A stretch of DNA of 25,648 nucleotides, taken from NCBI GenBank assembly GCA_910578495.1, contig CAJTRE010000034.1:1-25648 (forward strand). The letters are read 5' to 3'. A program made the position numbers and the translations under genes. The DNA comes from an uncultured Dorea sp. Its GTDB lineage: Bacteria > Bacillota > Clostridia > Lachnospirales > Lachnospiraceae. The notes beneath the pieces are model-generated. The model did not search any database and was not told the origin of the DNA. It worked only from the letters and a program-made list of their open reading frames with translations. Position 1 is the stretch's first letter; every line of letters begins with the position of its first letter. Shown piece after piece: positions 14,966-23,830 of this stretch.

Positions 14966-16422
14966 AGCCATTCTCCTTTTCGCTCTATCATTTCATCAAT
15001 ACGGTCAATATAGGCATCTATTGCTTTTACATTTTCAATCCGTATCAGATTTGTCGCTTTTTTATTCTTATTGCCCGGAATTATCATTGGTTCTTGCAGT
15101 ACAATCTTTGTAGACGAACCAGCTCCTGCGGCAACAATAGATTGTTTCTCTTCCATAATAAGTATATTGTATATTCCGGCTTTGTCAACCTTTGCATAAC
15201 CGACATTCTCAAAATTCCCGGCGATATTTTTCTGCCGGTAGAGATAATACGGAGAAAGTCCCATCTTGTGAGCCGACTGTGCTGAAGCCTCTATCATACT
15301 TCGTATATCCTGCGATTTCCTATTCTGTCTGTCCTGCCCCATCTTCGCCGCCCTCTTAATCGCCAGTGAATGTACCGTAAGACTGTCCGGATTCAATGCT
15401 TCCACCTGTCTTAACGTATCTTCCATATCGGACAACTCTTCTTCCGGAAGTCCTGCAATCAAATCCATATTGATATTGTCAAAACCGAGGGTTCTGGCAG
15501 TTTCATATGTTTCTACAATATCCTCCACCGTATGCTGTCTGCCAATTATGTCCAGCGTCTTTTGCTGCATCGTCTGCGGATTAATGGAAATACGGGTAAT
15601 CCCATGTTCTCGAATCACTTCCAGCTTTTCCTTTGTAATGCTGTCCGGTCTTCCTGCCTCCACAGTATATTCAATTAGACTCTCTCTGGAAAAATGTTCA
15701 TCAATGCAGGTAAGCAGGCGCTGAAGCTGCACTGCTGTCAGACTGGTAGGCGTGCCGCCACCGATATATATGGTATTTAACTTCTTCTCTTTCGCCGCTT
15801 TCCCGATAAATGCAAGCTCTTTACAAAGCGCCTCCAGATAGTCCTCTACTCGATGTCCCCAATCTTTCAGAGAACCGGAACTAAAGGAACAATAAGTACA
15901 AACCGTAGGACAAAATGGAATACCTACATATAAACTATATCCATTCTTATAATCCAACTGGTCTAACAATTTTTTCTCTTTCTCGGCTATCTTCCATGCA
16001 AGATGCGCCTTTTCTTCATTCACCAGACACTCTTTCTGAAACCAAGATACAAACGCTTCTTCTGACATCCCCTCAGAAAGCTTCTGCATGGCAATCTTGG
16101 TAGGACGGACTCCGGTTAAGATTCCCCACGCAAGGGAACGTCCAGTATGCAGTTGCAATTTATGGTAAAAACAGGTATCTACTCTATACTTGCGTTCTTT
16201 TTTCACAGCCAGCGCATCAGACTTATCTATCCCTGTATCCATAGATTCTTCTACTTCCTCCGAAGAAACCTTAAGCACAATTCCAGAGTCAAACGCTGCC
16301 TCTATATAATGAGAGGCTTTTTCCTCCACCCTTGATTTCACTTCCTCAGACGGATAAAAAGCCTTTACAATATGATAAGTATTATAAGTATATGTCTCAT
16401 CGTTACATACAATCTCGATCAT
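14956..16422 (-). CDS. hemZ: HemZ-type radical SAM protein (coproporphyrinogen dehydrogenase-like)
   Basis: 488-aa radical SAM protein of the HemN/HemZ group, annotated as oxygen-independent coproporphyrinogen dehydrogenase. The 4Fe-4S cluster motif CPTVCTYC (C171, C175, C178) follows YVGIPF. Further family motifs are TIYIGGGTPTSLTAVQL, TVEAGRPDSIT, RISINPQTMQQKTLDIIGR and NINMDLIAGLPEE. An N-terminal extension of about 160 residues before the radical SAM core is typical of HemZ. No other haem gene is in the window, so the true role in this organism could differ (HemN relatives include haem chaperones). It begins 42 nt after the MBL-fold gene with AAAGGG upstream and overlaps hisS by 10 nt. 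Confidence 0.9.
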   Translation of the reverse strand: MIEIVCNDETYTYNTYHIVKAFYPSEEVKSRVEEKASHYIEAAFDSGIVLKVSSEEVEESMDTGIDKSDALAVKKERKYRVDTCFYHKLQLHTGRSLAWGILTGVRPTKIAMQKLSEGMSEEAFVSWFQKECLVNEEKAHLAWKIAEKEKKLLDQLDYKNGYSLYVGIPFCPTVCTYCSFSSGSLKDWGHRVEDYLEALCKELAFIGKAAKEKKLNTIYIGGGTPTSLTAVQLQRLLTCIDEHFSRESLIEYTVEAGRPDSITKEKLEVIREHGITRISINPQTMQQKTLDIIGRQHTVEDIVETYETARTLGFDNINMDLIAGLPEEELSDMEDTLRQVEALNPDSLTVHSLAIKRAAKMGQDRQNRKSQDIRSMIEASAQSAHKMGLSPYYLYRQKNIAGNFENVGYAKVDKAGIYNILIMEEKQSIVAAGAGSSTKIVLQEPMIIPGNKNKKATNLIRIENVKAIDAYIDRIDEMIERKGEWLWH

Positions 16423-16464
16423 AGCTGCCCTTTCATTTCTCGAAATTATCCTGCATGATATTTG

Positions 16465-17085
16465 TTATACATAAGGATTGTATTCTTTTTCATGCCCGAT
16501 TGTCGTCTCACCCATATGCCCTGGATAAACCATCGTCTCATCCGGAAGTAAAAACAGCTTATCCTTTACAGAATGAACCAGATCAGACATACTGCTGTTG
16601 GAAAAATCCGTACGTCCGATAGAATTTTGAAACAGCGTATCTCCACTAAAAAGCACATTATCCGACTCCACATAATAACAGCATCCGCCTCTCGTATGTC
16701 CCGGCGTATGAATCACTTCAAATGTATACCCTGCAAGTTCTAACGTCTGACGGTCTTTTAAATACTGCGCTTTACAAAAGGTGTATCCCGCAGTATAGGT
16801 GGCAGATTGATTCAAACGGGAATTGTTCATGCACTCCTCGTCATCCTCATGTACATAAACCGGAACGTCAAACTCTTTAAGAAAACCATCAATTCCCATA
16901 ATATGATCGAAGTGTCCATGCGTCAAAAGAAGCGCTTCTATTTTGAGTTCCTCAGATTTTATATGATTCATAAGATAAGAAGGGCAGGCTGCAGGATCAA
17001 TAACCACCGCCTGCTTTGTCTCTTCATTTACAGCAAGATAACAATTCGTACTAATAATTCCTGTTACAAACTTTTCTACTTTCAT
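16465..17085 (-). CDS. MBL-fold metallohydrolase (glyoxalase II-like)
   Basis: 206-aa cytosolic hydrolase with a complete dinuclear metal site: THGHFDH (H56, H58, D60, H61), HTPGH, the bridging Asp in FSGDTLF, and a last His in YPGHMGETT. The short form, lacking the glutathione-binding C-terminal domain of true glyoxalase II, is widespread in anaerobes; the substrate is unknown, possibly thioesters. It begins 7 nt after the relA stop, and its probable ribosome site (ACAGG) lies in the last relA codons. The position between relA and hemZ is common in clostridia. Confidence 0.9.
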   Translation of the reverse strand: MKVEKFVTGIISTNCYLAVNEETKQAVVIDPAACPSYLMNHIKSEELKIEALLLTHGHFDHIMGIDGFLKEFDVPVYVHEDDEECMNNSRLNQSATYTAGYTFCKAQYLKDRQTLELAGYTFEVIHTPGHTRGGCCYYVESDNVLFSGDTLFQNSIGRTDFSNSSMSDLVHSVKDKLFLLPDETMVYPGHMGETTIGHEKEYNPYV

Positions 17086-17092
17086 TTTCTAA

Positions 17093-19441
17093 TTAACCTG
17101 TCGTCCTTTCAATATCTAATACTCCCTCCAACTGGCGGAGTTTTTTGACTACCTTTTCCAGTTCCTCTCTGCCATGAACGATAAATCCGGTCTCAATGGT
17201 TGCCGTCCCCTGTTTACTTGTACGAACATTCATTGATTTTACATCCACCTCTGTCTCCGTAAATATCTTGGACATTTCCATAAGAAGTCCCTGTCTGTCG
17301 TTTGCATACATCTTAATCTCGGCAAGGTACTGTCCCCCGCTTTCGCCTTCTCCTGAACCTTCCCACTCAGCGTCAATCAGTCTTACACGCTCTGTTTCTG
17401 TTAAGTGCAGCATATTTACGCAGTCTGTGCGATGAATGGACAAACCTCTTCCCCGAGTTACAAATCCTACGATTTCATCCCCCGGTACCGGATTACAACA
17501 TCTGGAGAAACGAACCGCCACATCATCGATTCCTTTCACAACAATACCACTCTTTGATTTGGCAATGTGCACCTTATTTCTGGACGCTTCGGCGATCTTT
17601 TCAAGAACAGTCTCATTGGTGAGCTCCTGACGGTGTTCTTTCTGATATTCTTCTACCAGACGGTTCACAACCTGTCCTTCCTTTAATCCCCCATGTCCAA
17701 TAGCGGCAAGCACAGCCTCCCAATCCCGGAACCCATACTTTTTCTGTACAATTTCCTGGTATCTGGAAGTTAAAATATCACTCAGGACAATACTCTTCGT
17801 CTTACAATAAGAAGCAATCATCTCCTTACCCTTGATGATATTTTCTTCTTTAAACTCTTTCTTAAACCACTGGTTAATCTTGTTCTTCGCCTGCGTACTC
17901 TTAACGATATTCAGCCAGTCACGACTTGGGCCTTTCGAATTCTGGGATGTCAAAATCTCAATGCGGTCGCCGTTTTGAATCTTGTAGTCTATATTAACAA
18001 GCTTTCCGTTGACTCTTGCGCCCACCATCTTATTGCCCACCGCACTATGAATCGCATATGCAAAATCAATCGGCGTCGAGCCATTGGGAAGATTCTTCAC
18101 ATCTCCCTGTGGTGTAAAGCAGTATACGTCTTCCGCAAATAAATCTAAGTCACCTTTGATCAAATTCAAAAATTCACGATTATCGGACATATCTTGCTGC
18201 CACTCCAAAATCTGTCTGAGCCAGCTAAGTTTCTCCTCTTCCTGCGCTGCCACACTCTTCTTGCCATCGTTGGACTCTTTGTATTTCCAGTGAGCCGCAA
18301 TACCATACTCCGCTGTCTTATGCATTTCCTCCGTACGAATCTGGATCTCAAACGGCTGTCCCACAGAGCTCATAAGCGTAGTGTGCAAAGACTGATACAT
18401 ATTAGGCTTGGGCATGGCAATATAATCCTTAAAACGCCCCGGAATCGGCGTATACATCTCGTGGATCACACCAAGAGCCGCATAACAGTCTTTCACAGAA
18501 TCCACAATAATACGCACCGCAAATAAATCATAGATTTGATCGACCGTCTTATCCTGATTCACCATCTTTTTATAAATACTGAAGAAATGCTTCACGCGGC
18601 CGCTGACGTCACATTTTACATGGGTATTTTCCATATGTCTGGAAACTTCTTCTACAATCTGCTGAACAAATTCTTCCCTCTCCATCTTTCTGGCATTAAT
18701 CTGATTGACAAGATCAAAAAACACCTCCGGCTGAGAATATTTGAGCGCAAGGTCGTCAAGCTCCGTCTTGATCTTGGAGATACCGAGCCGCTGTGCAATC
18801 GGCGCATAGATGTCCATTGTCTCTCTTGCTTTCTCCTGCTGCTTTGCCGGCGTCATAAACTGAAGCGTTCTCATATTATGCAGGCGGTCCGCCAGCTTAA
18901 TAATGATCACACGTATATCCTTCGCCATAGCAAGAAACATCTTACGTAAATTTTCTGCTTGTACTTCTAATTTGTCTGAAGAATACGAAAGCTGTCCTAA
19001 CTTGGTAACGCCGTCCACAAGAAGCGCCACCTCTTCCCCAAACTCCTGCTTAATATATTTATCACTAATCTCTGTATCCTCAACCACATCATGCAGCATT
19101 GCTGCCACAATGGTTTCTTTATCCATCTCCAAATCAGCCAGAATAGTAGACACCCAGAGCGGATGTACGATATATGGTTCTCCTGATTTTCTCCGCTGGT
19201 CGCCATGGGCTTTCTTCGCAAGCTCATACGACTTGCCAATCAGACTAATGTCGGCAGACGGATGGTATTTGCGGATACGGGCAATCAACATGTCATAAAG
19301 AGCGTCTGGATTCTCATAATCTTTCGCTTCCTTTACTGCGTGCCCATCTACAATATCAAGTCCCTTTGTAAGATCCTCTGTTAATGAATTGGCCGCCAGT
19401 TTATTATCCAAAGATTCATACGTCGTCGTTTGTTTTGACAT
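17093..19441 (-). CDS. relA: Bifunctional (p)ppGpp synthetase/hydrolase (Rel)
   Basis: 782-aa long RSH enzyme that makes and degrades the stringent-response alarmone. Domains in order: HD hydrolase with intact HDVVEDT (H117, D118) and KLADRLHNMRTL; synthetase with YQSLHTTL, FEIQIRT and AAHWKYKE; TGS (VYCFTPQGDVKNLPNGSTPIDFAYAIHS); a helical/zinc-finger region with RCCNPVPGDEIVGFV; and a C-terminal ACT domain. The synthetase motif RFKD (336-339) is the RXKD form seen in bifunctional enzymes rather than the EXDD of synthetase-only RelA, and the HD site is intact. An N-terminal tail of about 45 residues precedes the core. The ATG at 19441 has AAGGAGG upstream; a longer reading adds 27 residues from the leader. 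It has its own promoter and heads the run to the DUF5107 gene. Confidence 0.96.
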   Translation of the reverse strand: MSKQTTTYESLDNKLAANSLTEDLTKGLDIVDGHAVKEAKDYENPDALYDMLIARIRKYHPSADISLIGKSYELAKKAHGDQRRKSGEPYIVHPLWVSTILADLEMDKETIVAAMLHDVVEDTEISDKYIKQEFGEEVALLVDGVTKLGQLSYSSDKLEVQAENLRKMFLAMAKDIRVIIIKLADRLHNMRTLQFMTPAKQQEKARETMDIYAPIAQRLGISKIKTELDDLALKYSQPEVFFDLVNQINARKMEREEFVQQIVEEVSRHMENTHVKCDVSGRVKHFFSIYKKMVNQDKTVDQIYDLFAVRIIVDSVKDCYAALGVIHEMYTPIPGRFKDYIAMPKPNMYQSLHTTLMSSVGQPFEIQIRTEEMHKTAEYGIAAHWKYKESNDGKKSVAAQEEEKLSWLRQILEWQQDMSDNREFLNLIKGDLDLFAEDVYCFTPQGDVKNLPNGSTPIDFAYAIHSAVGNKMVGARVNGKLVNIDYKIQNGDRIEILTSQNSKGPSRDWLNIVKSTQAKNKINQWFKKEFKEENIIKGKEMIASYCKTKSIVLSDILTSRYQEIVQKKYGFRDWEAVLAAIGHGGLKEGQVVNRLVEEYQKEHRQELTNETVLEKIAEASRNKVHIAKSKSGIVVKGIDDVAVRFSRCCNPVPGDEIVGFVTRGRGLSIHRTDCVNMLHLTETERVRLIDAEWEGSGEGESGGQYLAEIKMYANDRQGLLMEMSKIFTETEVDVKSMNVRTSKQGTATIETGFIVHGREELEKVVKKLRQLEGVLDIERTTG

Positions 19442-19493
19442 ATTATTGCCTCCTTCCCTGTTATTTTTTACATCATTTTTCATGCAATGCTTT

Positions 19494-19522
19494 ATTATAT
19501 CATTAACCGCAAGGGTTTTCAA
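19494..19522 (-). promoter_or_regulatory. relA promoter
   Basis: Minus-strand TTGAAA (19522-19517) and TATAAT (19499-19494) with a 17-nt spacer, about 53 nt upstream of the relA start. The truncated repeat copy 2 ends 34 bp upstream of the -35 box. Confidence 0.85.
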
Positions 19523-19556
19523 ACACTTCCGCCATTTTTCCCGATGTATTATGTAA

Positions 19557-19665
19557 CTATTCAGCCATGCGCTGATATAGCAGACAGGATGTGCAAGCTT
19601 GCTTGCAGCAGACTGTATGATATAATCAGCATATGGCGTTTAGCCATAAACGAGAGTTTTAGCTG
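19557..19665 (+). repeat. Truncated structured repeat (MITE-like), copy 2
   Basis: 109 bp matching the CTATTCAGCCAT end and first two thirds of copy 1 (9789-9897) with two mismatches (GCAGCAGACTGTATGA against GCAACAGACTGAATGA). It lies in the opposite orientation. The last 58 bp and the second terminal repeat are missing; homology stops at AGCTG, 2 nt before the recJ stop codon. It fills most of the recJ-relA gap. Confidence 0.85.
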
Positions 19666-19667
19666 TA

Positions 19668-21428
19668 TTATTGGTAATGAGTAATCACAATCTGAGGCGT
19701 CACCCGTCCCATATATTCGTTTATATCCGGATAAAACGTGACAGATATGTTCATCTGACTTCCTCTTCCCATAAGGAGCCCCTGAAAACTCCCCTTTCCA
19801 AACTTCTCGTCAATCGTCTGTTCAAACTGCTCTATATCACCAAAATATACGGCGTCAATTTCTGTCTGCCATTGATCCGACACCCGCATTTTCAATACAT
19901 TTCTATTTTTCCCAAGAATCCGGCCACTGATAAGCGAAATCCCCCGCTCTGCAAAAACAGGTTTCGTATTTCCTTTCCCGAAAGGCTCCAACAATGAAAG
20001 CTCCGATACGAAATCCTCGGTCACACACGAGAATGGCAGTTCCATATCAATCACCACTTTTTCCGTCATATCTTTCTCTGTCAGCCTGCAGTGGTCGTTC
20101 AACTGCTTCCGCAATACATCAATGTCTTCTTTATTCAGAGAAATTCCTGCGGCCATCTTGTGTCCGCCGTACCGGGTAAGTAATTCCTCACATTCATGCA
20201 GCCCTTCATACATATGGTATGTTTCGATGGACCTTCCGGAACCTTTTGCCCCCTCTTTGGCATCGGTAATAACAAACACCGGCTTATAGTATCTCTCCCG
20301 GATACGCCCCGCCACAATACCTGCCAGACTTTCATGGCACTCCGGCAGATATAACACAAGCACCCTGTCTTTTCCCACTGGAGTATCCTCCACCTGCCGG
20401 ACTGCCTGTTCCACCGCCTGCACCGTCAGATCTTTCCGACTGTCGTTTAACGCTTTTAAATCACCGGCAAGCACATCTGCTTCCTTTTTCTTCTTGCAGC
20501 GCAGTAATGCCAATGCCCGTTTGGCAGTATCCAGCCTTCCACTTGCATTCAGACATGGCCCGATTACAAATCCGATGTGATAAGAACTAATCCGTTCTTT
20601 TGGAACTTTCGTACACTCAATCAATGATTTCAGTCCCGGATTGGCGGTTTGTCTCAACATTTCCAACCCTTCTTTTACTAAAATACGGTTCTCACCGACT
20701 AAATCCATAACATCGCCAACGGTCGCAATAGCAACATTTTCAATCAGATAATCAATATCTTCTGCATTATGACCAGACGCCTCATATAGACACTCCATCA
20801 ATTTATAGGCAACTGCAGCACCGCACAGACCTTTAAATGGATAGAGACAATCCTCACGTTTCGGATCGATCACTGCATCTGCCGGCGGAAGAATATAATG
20901 TCTTTCCTCCTTCGTCCCCTCGTAAGGGATCTCGTGGTGGTCAGTTACAATCACCGTCATCCCAAGGCGTTTCGCGTAGGCGATCTCGTCTATGGCGGCT
21001 ATCCCATTATCGCAAGTAATAATGGTGTCCACTTCTGCCTCAAAAGCCCGCTCAATCAGTTCTGTATTCAGGCCATAGCCATCAATCATGCGGTCCGGAA
21101 TATCACTGTCCACACATGCTCCCAGTCCTTCCAATCCTTCCAACAGAATGTAGACAGCATTCACACCGTCAATATCATAATCTCCGATCACCCTGAGTTT
21201 CTTTCCATGCGCAATCTTCTCTTTTAAAAGGTCCACCGCTTTATCCATATCTTTCATCAGCATGCCGTCATAAAGATCGAAAAGCGTTCCGTTCAGATAT
21301 TGTCCCACCGCTTCCTCTCCGACCACTTCCCGGTTTCTGATAAGGCTTGCCAGACGCCTGCTGATCCCAAACCTCTGTGATAATTTATCAAAATCCGCTC
21401 CTTTTCTTAACAATACCCATTGTTCCAT
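19668..21428 (-). CDS. recJ: Single-stranded-DNA-specific exonuclease RecJ
   Basis: 586-aa DHH-superfamily 5'-3' ssDNA exonuclease acting in recombination and mismatch/base repair. Motifs: LRVIGDYDIDGVNAVYIL (D83, D85, D87, metal binding), CDNG, VTDHHE (about 163-165), and the DHHA1 motif TRYGGHKMAAGISL around residue 430. An OB-like C-terminal domain follows. The ATG at 21428 has GGAGG upstream and starts MEQWVLLRKG; a longer reading adds 21 residues lying in the hairpin region. It lies downstream of secDF as in many Firmicutes. In Bacillus subtilis apt follows recJ, but here only the repeat remnant does. The C-terminus (PQIVITHYQ) looks intact. Confidence 0.95.
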   Translation of the reverse strand: MEQWVLLRKGADFDKLSQRFGISRRLASLIRNREVVGEEAVGQYLNGTLFDLYDGMLMKDMDKAVDLLKEKIAHGKKLRVIGDYDIDGVNAVYILLEGLEGLGACVDSDIPDRMIDGYGLNTELIERAFEAEVDTIITCDNGIAAIDEIAYAKRLGMTVIVTDHHEIPYEGTKEERHYILPPADAVIDPKREDCLYPFKGLCGAAVAYKLMECLYEASGHNAEDIDYLIENVAIATVGDVMDLVGENRILVKEGLEMLRQTANPGLKSLIECTKVPKERISSYHIGFVIGPCLNASGRLDTAKRALALLRCKKKKEADVLAGDLKALNDSRKDLTVQAVEQAVRQVEDTPVGKDRVLVLYLPECHESLAGIVAGRIRERYYKPVFVITDAKEGAKGSGRSIETYHMYEGLHECEELLTRYGGHKMAAGISLNKEDIDVLRKQLNDHCRLTEKDMTEKVVIDMELPFSCVTEDFVSELSLLEPFGKGNTKPVFAERGISLISGRILGKNRNVLKMRVSDQWQTEIDAVYFGDIEQFEQTIDEKFGKGSFQGLLMGRGSQMNISVTFYPDINEYMGRVTPQIVITHYQ

Positions 21429-21476
21429 CTGTATCCTCCATAAAACAGACAAGACGTCCGTTTTTTCCATAACGAA

Positions 21477-21511
21477 AACAGCCACAACCATCTAACATGG
21501 CTATGGCCGTT
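21477..21511 (-). terminator. Hairpin between secDF and recJ
   Basis: A 15-bp stem with three G-U pairs (AACGGCCATAGCCAT / ATGGTTGTGGCTGTT on the minus strand) around a 5-nt loop. It is followed by TTCGTTATGG, only slightly T-rich. It could be a leaky terminator that lowers recJ relative to secDF, or an mRNA processing or stability site. Confidence 0.55.
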
Positions 21512-21534
21512 TCTTCGTCTTTTATGTCTGCCTT

Positions 21535-23790
21535 TTATTTTTTCTGACCAATCTTTGCTTTCATAACATACCACAAAGCTCCCGTAATACATACAGAAGA
21601 ATAAGCTCCACAGGCAATACCCATCATCAAAGGAGCTGCAAATTCTTTGATTGAACTTACGCCCATCACAAACAGAATGGCAACCATAACAAAGGTTGTA
21701 AGAGAAGTATAGATACTTCTTGTAAGCGTCTGAGAGATACTCTTATTTACTACTTCCACGAGATCTGTAGATCTTGTCTGATAATGAAGTTCCTCGCGGA
21801 TTCGGTCAAAGATAACAATAGTCGCATTAATCGAGTAACCGACAATCGTCAGCATACATGCAATAAATGTGTTACCTACAGAGATTCGTGCCACAGCATA
21901 GAATGTAAGCACTACCAGTACGTCATGCAGAAGCGCCACAACCGCACTCGTAGCAAATCGAATATCCTTAAACCGGAACCAGATATAGAGCAGCATACAG
22001 ATTGTGGCAATTATAACCGCAATCACTGCATCCTTTCTCATTTCGTTACTTACCGTTGAACTGATGTTTTCTGCCGTAATCTTAGACTCATCTACTCCAA
22101 ACTCATCTGTCATCGCCCGATTAAGCGCTTCACGCTGTGCCAATTCCAGAGTTACTGTCTTAATAATCACTTGGTTTGTTCCCGCTACTTTCTGTGTCTG
22201 CACATTAGAGTCTCCCGTTACTTTCTCTACCACAGGAACGATTTCTTTATCTATCTCTTCAATCGAGTAATCTTTATTAAAGGCTACATTAGTAGCAGTA
22301 CCGCCTTCAAATTCCAAACTGTATGCAAACGCGCCTTTTCCCTGAGAACCATTAACTCCCATAAACACAAATCCAATCACGACCATTGCTATGGAAATTA
22401 CAAAGAACAACTTTCTCTTTCCAAGGAAATCAATCGTACCATGCTCTTTCTTCGGCGCACGATAATACAATTTCTCACTTCTAAGTCCTACCGCATAGAA
22501 TGCGTATACAATCATACGTGTAATCACAAGTGCGGTAAACATAGATACAATAATACCGATTGCCAACGTCTGTGCGAATCCTTTTACTGTACCGGAACCT
22601 CTGAACCACAGAACTGCCGCTGCAATGAGCGTTGTCACGTTACCGTCTACAATGGCGGACATCGCTTTTTTGAATCCCGTTTTCAGAGAGTTTCTCACAC
22701 TCTTTCCTCTCGCCATCTCTTCTTTTACACGCGCAAATATAATCACGTTTGCATCAACCGCCATACCGATACCAAGGATGATACCTGCGATACCCGGAAG
22801 CGTCAATGTAACATTAAACGCATTTAAAATTACAATCACAAGTTCTGTGTAAATTAGAAGCGCAAGACTGGCCGCCAGTCCCGGCAGATAATACACAAAG
22901 ATCATAAATAAGAACACAATGGCAAGACCGATAGCTCCCGCTTTTAAACTGGTGCTGATCGCCTGTTCTCCAAGCTGTGCTCCTACCACATTCGAGCGGA
23001 GTTCTTCTAACTCAAGCTGCAGGCCGCCGATACGGATGGTAGAGGCAAGAGTATCTGCTTCTTCAAAACTCATGCTTCCTGTAATCTCAGCCTTTCCGTC
23101 CTCAATGACATTATTGACATTCGGAACACTTACAAAACTGCCATCATAATAAATACCGATACTTTCCCTTGCTTCGTGTGCTTTTTTTGTAGCATCTGCG
23201 AATTTTTTTGTTCCTTCTTTTGTAAAAATCAAAGAAACTGCATTTTCTTTTGCCTTTGTTGTCTGGTCTTCTCTTGTCTCGGCTCTGGCGCTCTTCACAT
23301 CCGTTCCCGAAAGCACTAAAGAACCGTCTGCTTTCAACTCTTCTAAAGTTTTGGAAAGTTTATAATCTACAGCCGTATCTCCGGTTGCATTTACCTGCTC
23401 ATAGTTTGCCTTCCCGTCACTTCCCGTCTGTGCGATAAAGTAAAGTGAGCCAGGCTGACCAAGCTCGTCTAAAATCTCATTGGCATTAGACACACCCGGA
23501 ATCTCAATATTAATACGGTCGTCCCCCTCCTGATATACGCTGGACTCCGTACTGTACTGTTCCACACGTTTCTGGAGCTTATAGATGGTATCTTTCATCT
23601 CGCTCTCTGTCGGGTTTTCATTCTTTACCTGATAGGTGATACTCACACCTCCGGCAAGATCCAGTCCGAGTTTAATATTTCTCGCTGAACCGATATGCCC
23701 TTTTCCAAAGCCTGTAACTGCCGTAAATCCAAGCAGTCCGATCAGAACTACCGCCACGACAAGACTCAATATTCCTTTGTTCTTCTTCAT
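21535..23790 (-). CDS. secDF: Fused protein translocase subunit SecDF
   Basis: 751-aa integral membrane protein with SecD and SecF in one chain, expected to have 12 transmembrane segments. It assists SecYEG in protein export and is thought to use the proton motive force. The first TM is at about 8-29, followed by the D1 motif LGLDLAGGVSITYQV and the large P1 extracytoplasmic domain. SecD TM4 has GMAVDANVIIFARVKEE with D346. The SecF half starts near residue 440, with the EFEGGT motif and GYSINATIVIFDRIREE, where Ala (A656) replaces the usual Asp. AGGAAG lies 11 nt upstream of the ATG. It lies 40 nt after scfB, presumably on the scfA transcript. SCIFF genes are commonly next to secD/secF in clostridia. 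Confidence 0.95.
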   Translation of the reverse strand: MKKNKGILSLVVAVVLIGLLGFTAVTGFGKGHIGSARNIKLGLDLAGGVSITYQVKNENPTESEMKDTIYKLQKRVEQYSTESSVYQEGDDRINIEIPGVSNANEILDELGQPGSLYFIAQTGSDGKANYEQVNATGDTAVDYKLSKTLEELKADGSLVLSGTDVKSARAETREDQTTKAKENAVSLIFTKEGTKKFADATKKAHEARESIGIYYDGSFVSVPNVNNVIEDGKAEITGSMSFEEADTLASTIRIGGLQLELEELRSNVVGAQLGEQAISTSLKAGAIGLAIVFLFMIFVYYLPGLAASLALLIYTELVIVILNAFNVTLTLPGIAGIILGIGMAVDANVIIFARVKEEMARGKSVRNSLKTGFKKAMSAIVDGNVTTLIAAAVLWFRGSGTVKGFAQTLAIGIIVSMFTALVITRMIVYAFYAVGLRSEKLYYRAPKKEHGTIDFLGKRKLFFVISIAMVVIGFVFMGVNGSQGKGAFAYSLEFEGGTATNVAFNKDYSIEEIDKEIVPVVEKVTGDSNVQTQKVAGTNQVIIKTVTLELAQREALNRAMTDEFGVDESKITAENISSTVSNEMRKDAVIAVIIATICMLLYIWFRFKDIRFATSAVVALLHDVLVVLTFYAVARISVGNTFIACMLTIVGYSINATIVIFDRIREELHYQTRSTDLVEVVNKSISQTLTRSIYTSLTTFVMVAILFVMGVSSIKEFAAPLMMGIACGAYSSVCITGALWYVMKAKIGQKK

Positions 23791-23830
23791 GATTCTATTA
23801 ACTTCCTTTCTTCTCCCCCTAGCGTTTCCT

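Noticed and set aside
14966..15060. T-box leader upstream of hisS-aspS, as known in Bacillus
   Set aside because: hisS starts inside hemZ coding sequence, leaving no room for a leader, and no T-box AGGGTGGNACCGCG-like block was seen.
19442..19522. 27-residue N-terminal extension of RelA
   Set aside because: It covers the relA promoter -10 box and the AAGGAGG site, so it is leader rather than coding sequence.
21429..21534. In-frame open stretch after the secDF stop (about 45 codons, containing MLDGCGCFRYG) as a small gene or readthrough extension
   Set aside because: It overlaps the recJ start and the stable hairpin, has no ribosome site before its ATG, and an open stretch of this length is not unlikely by chance.
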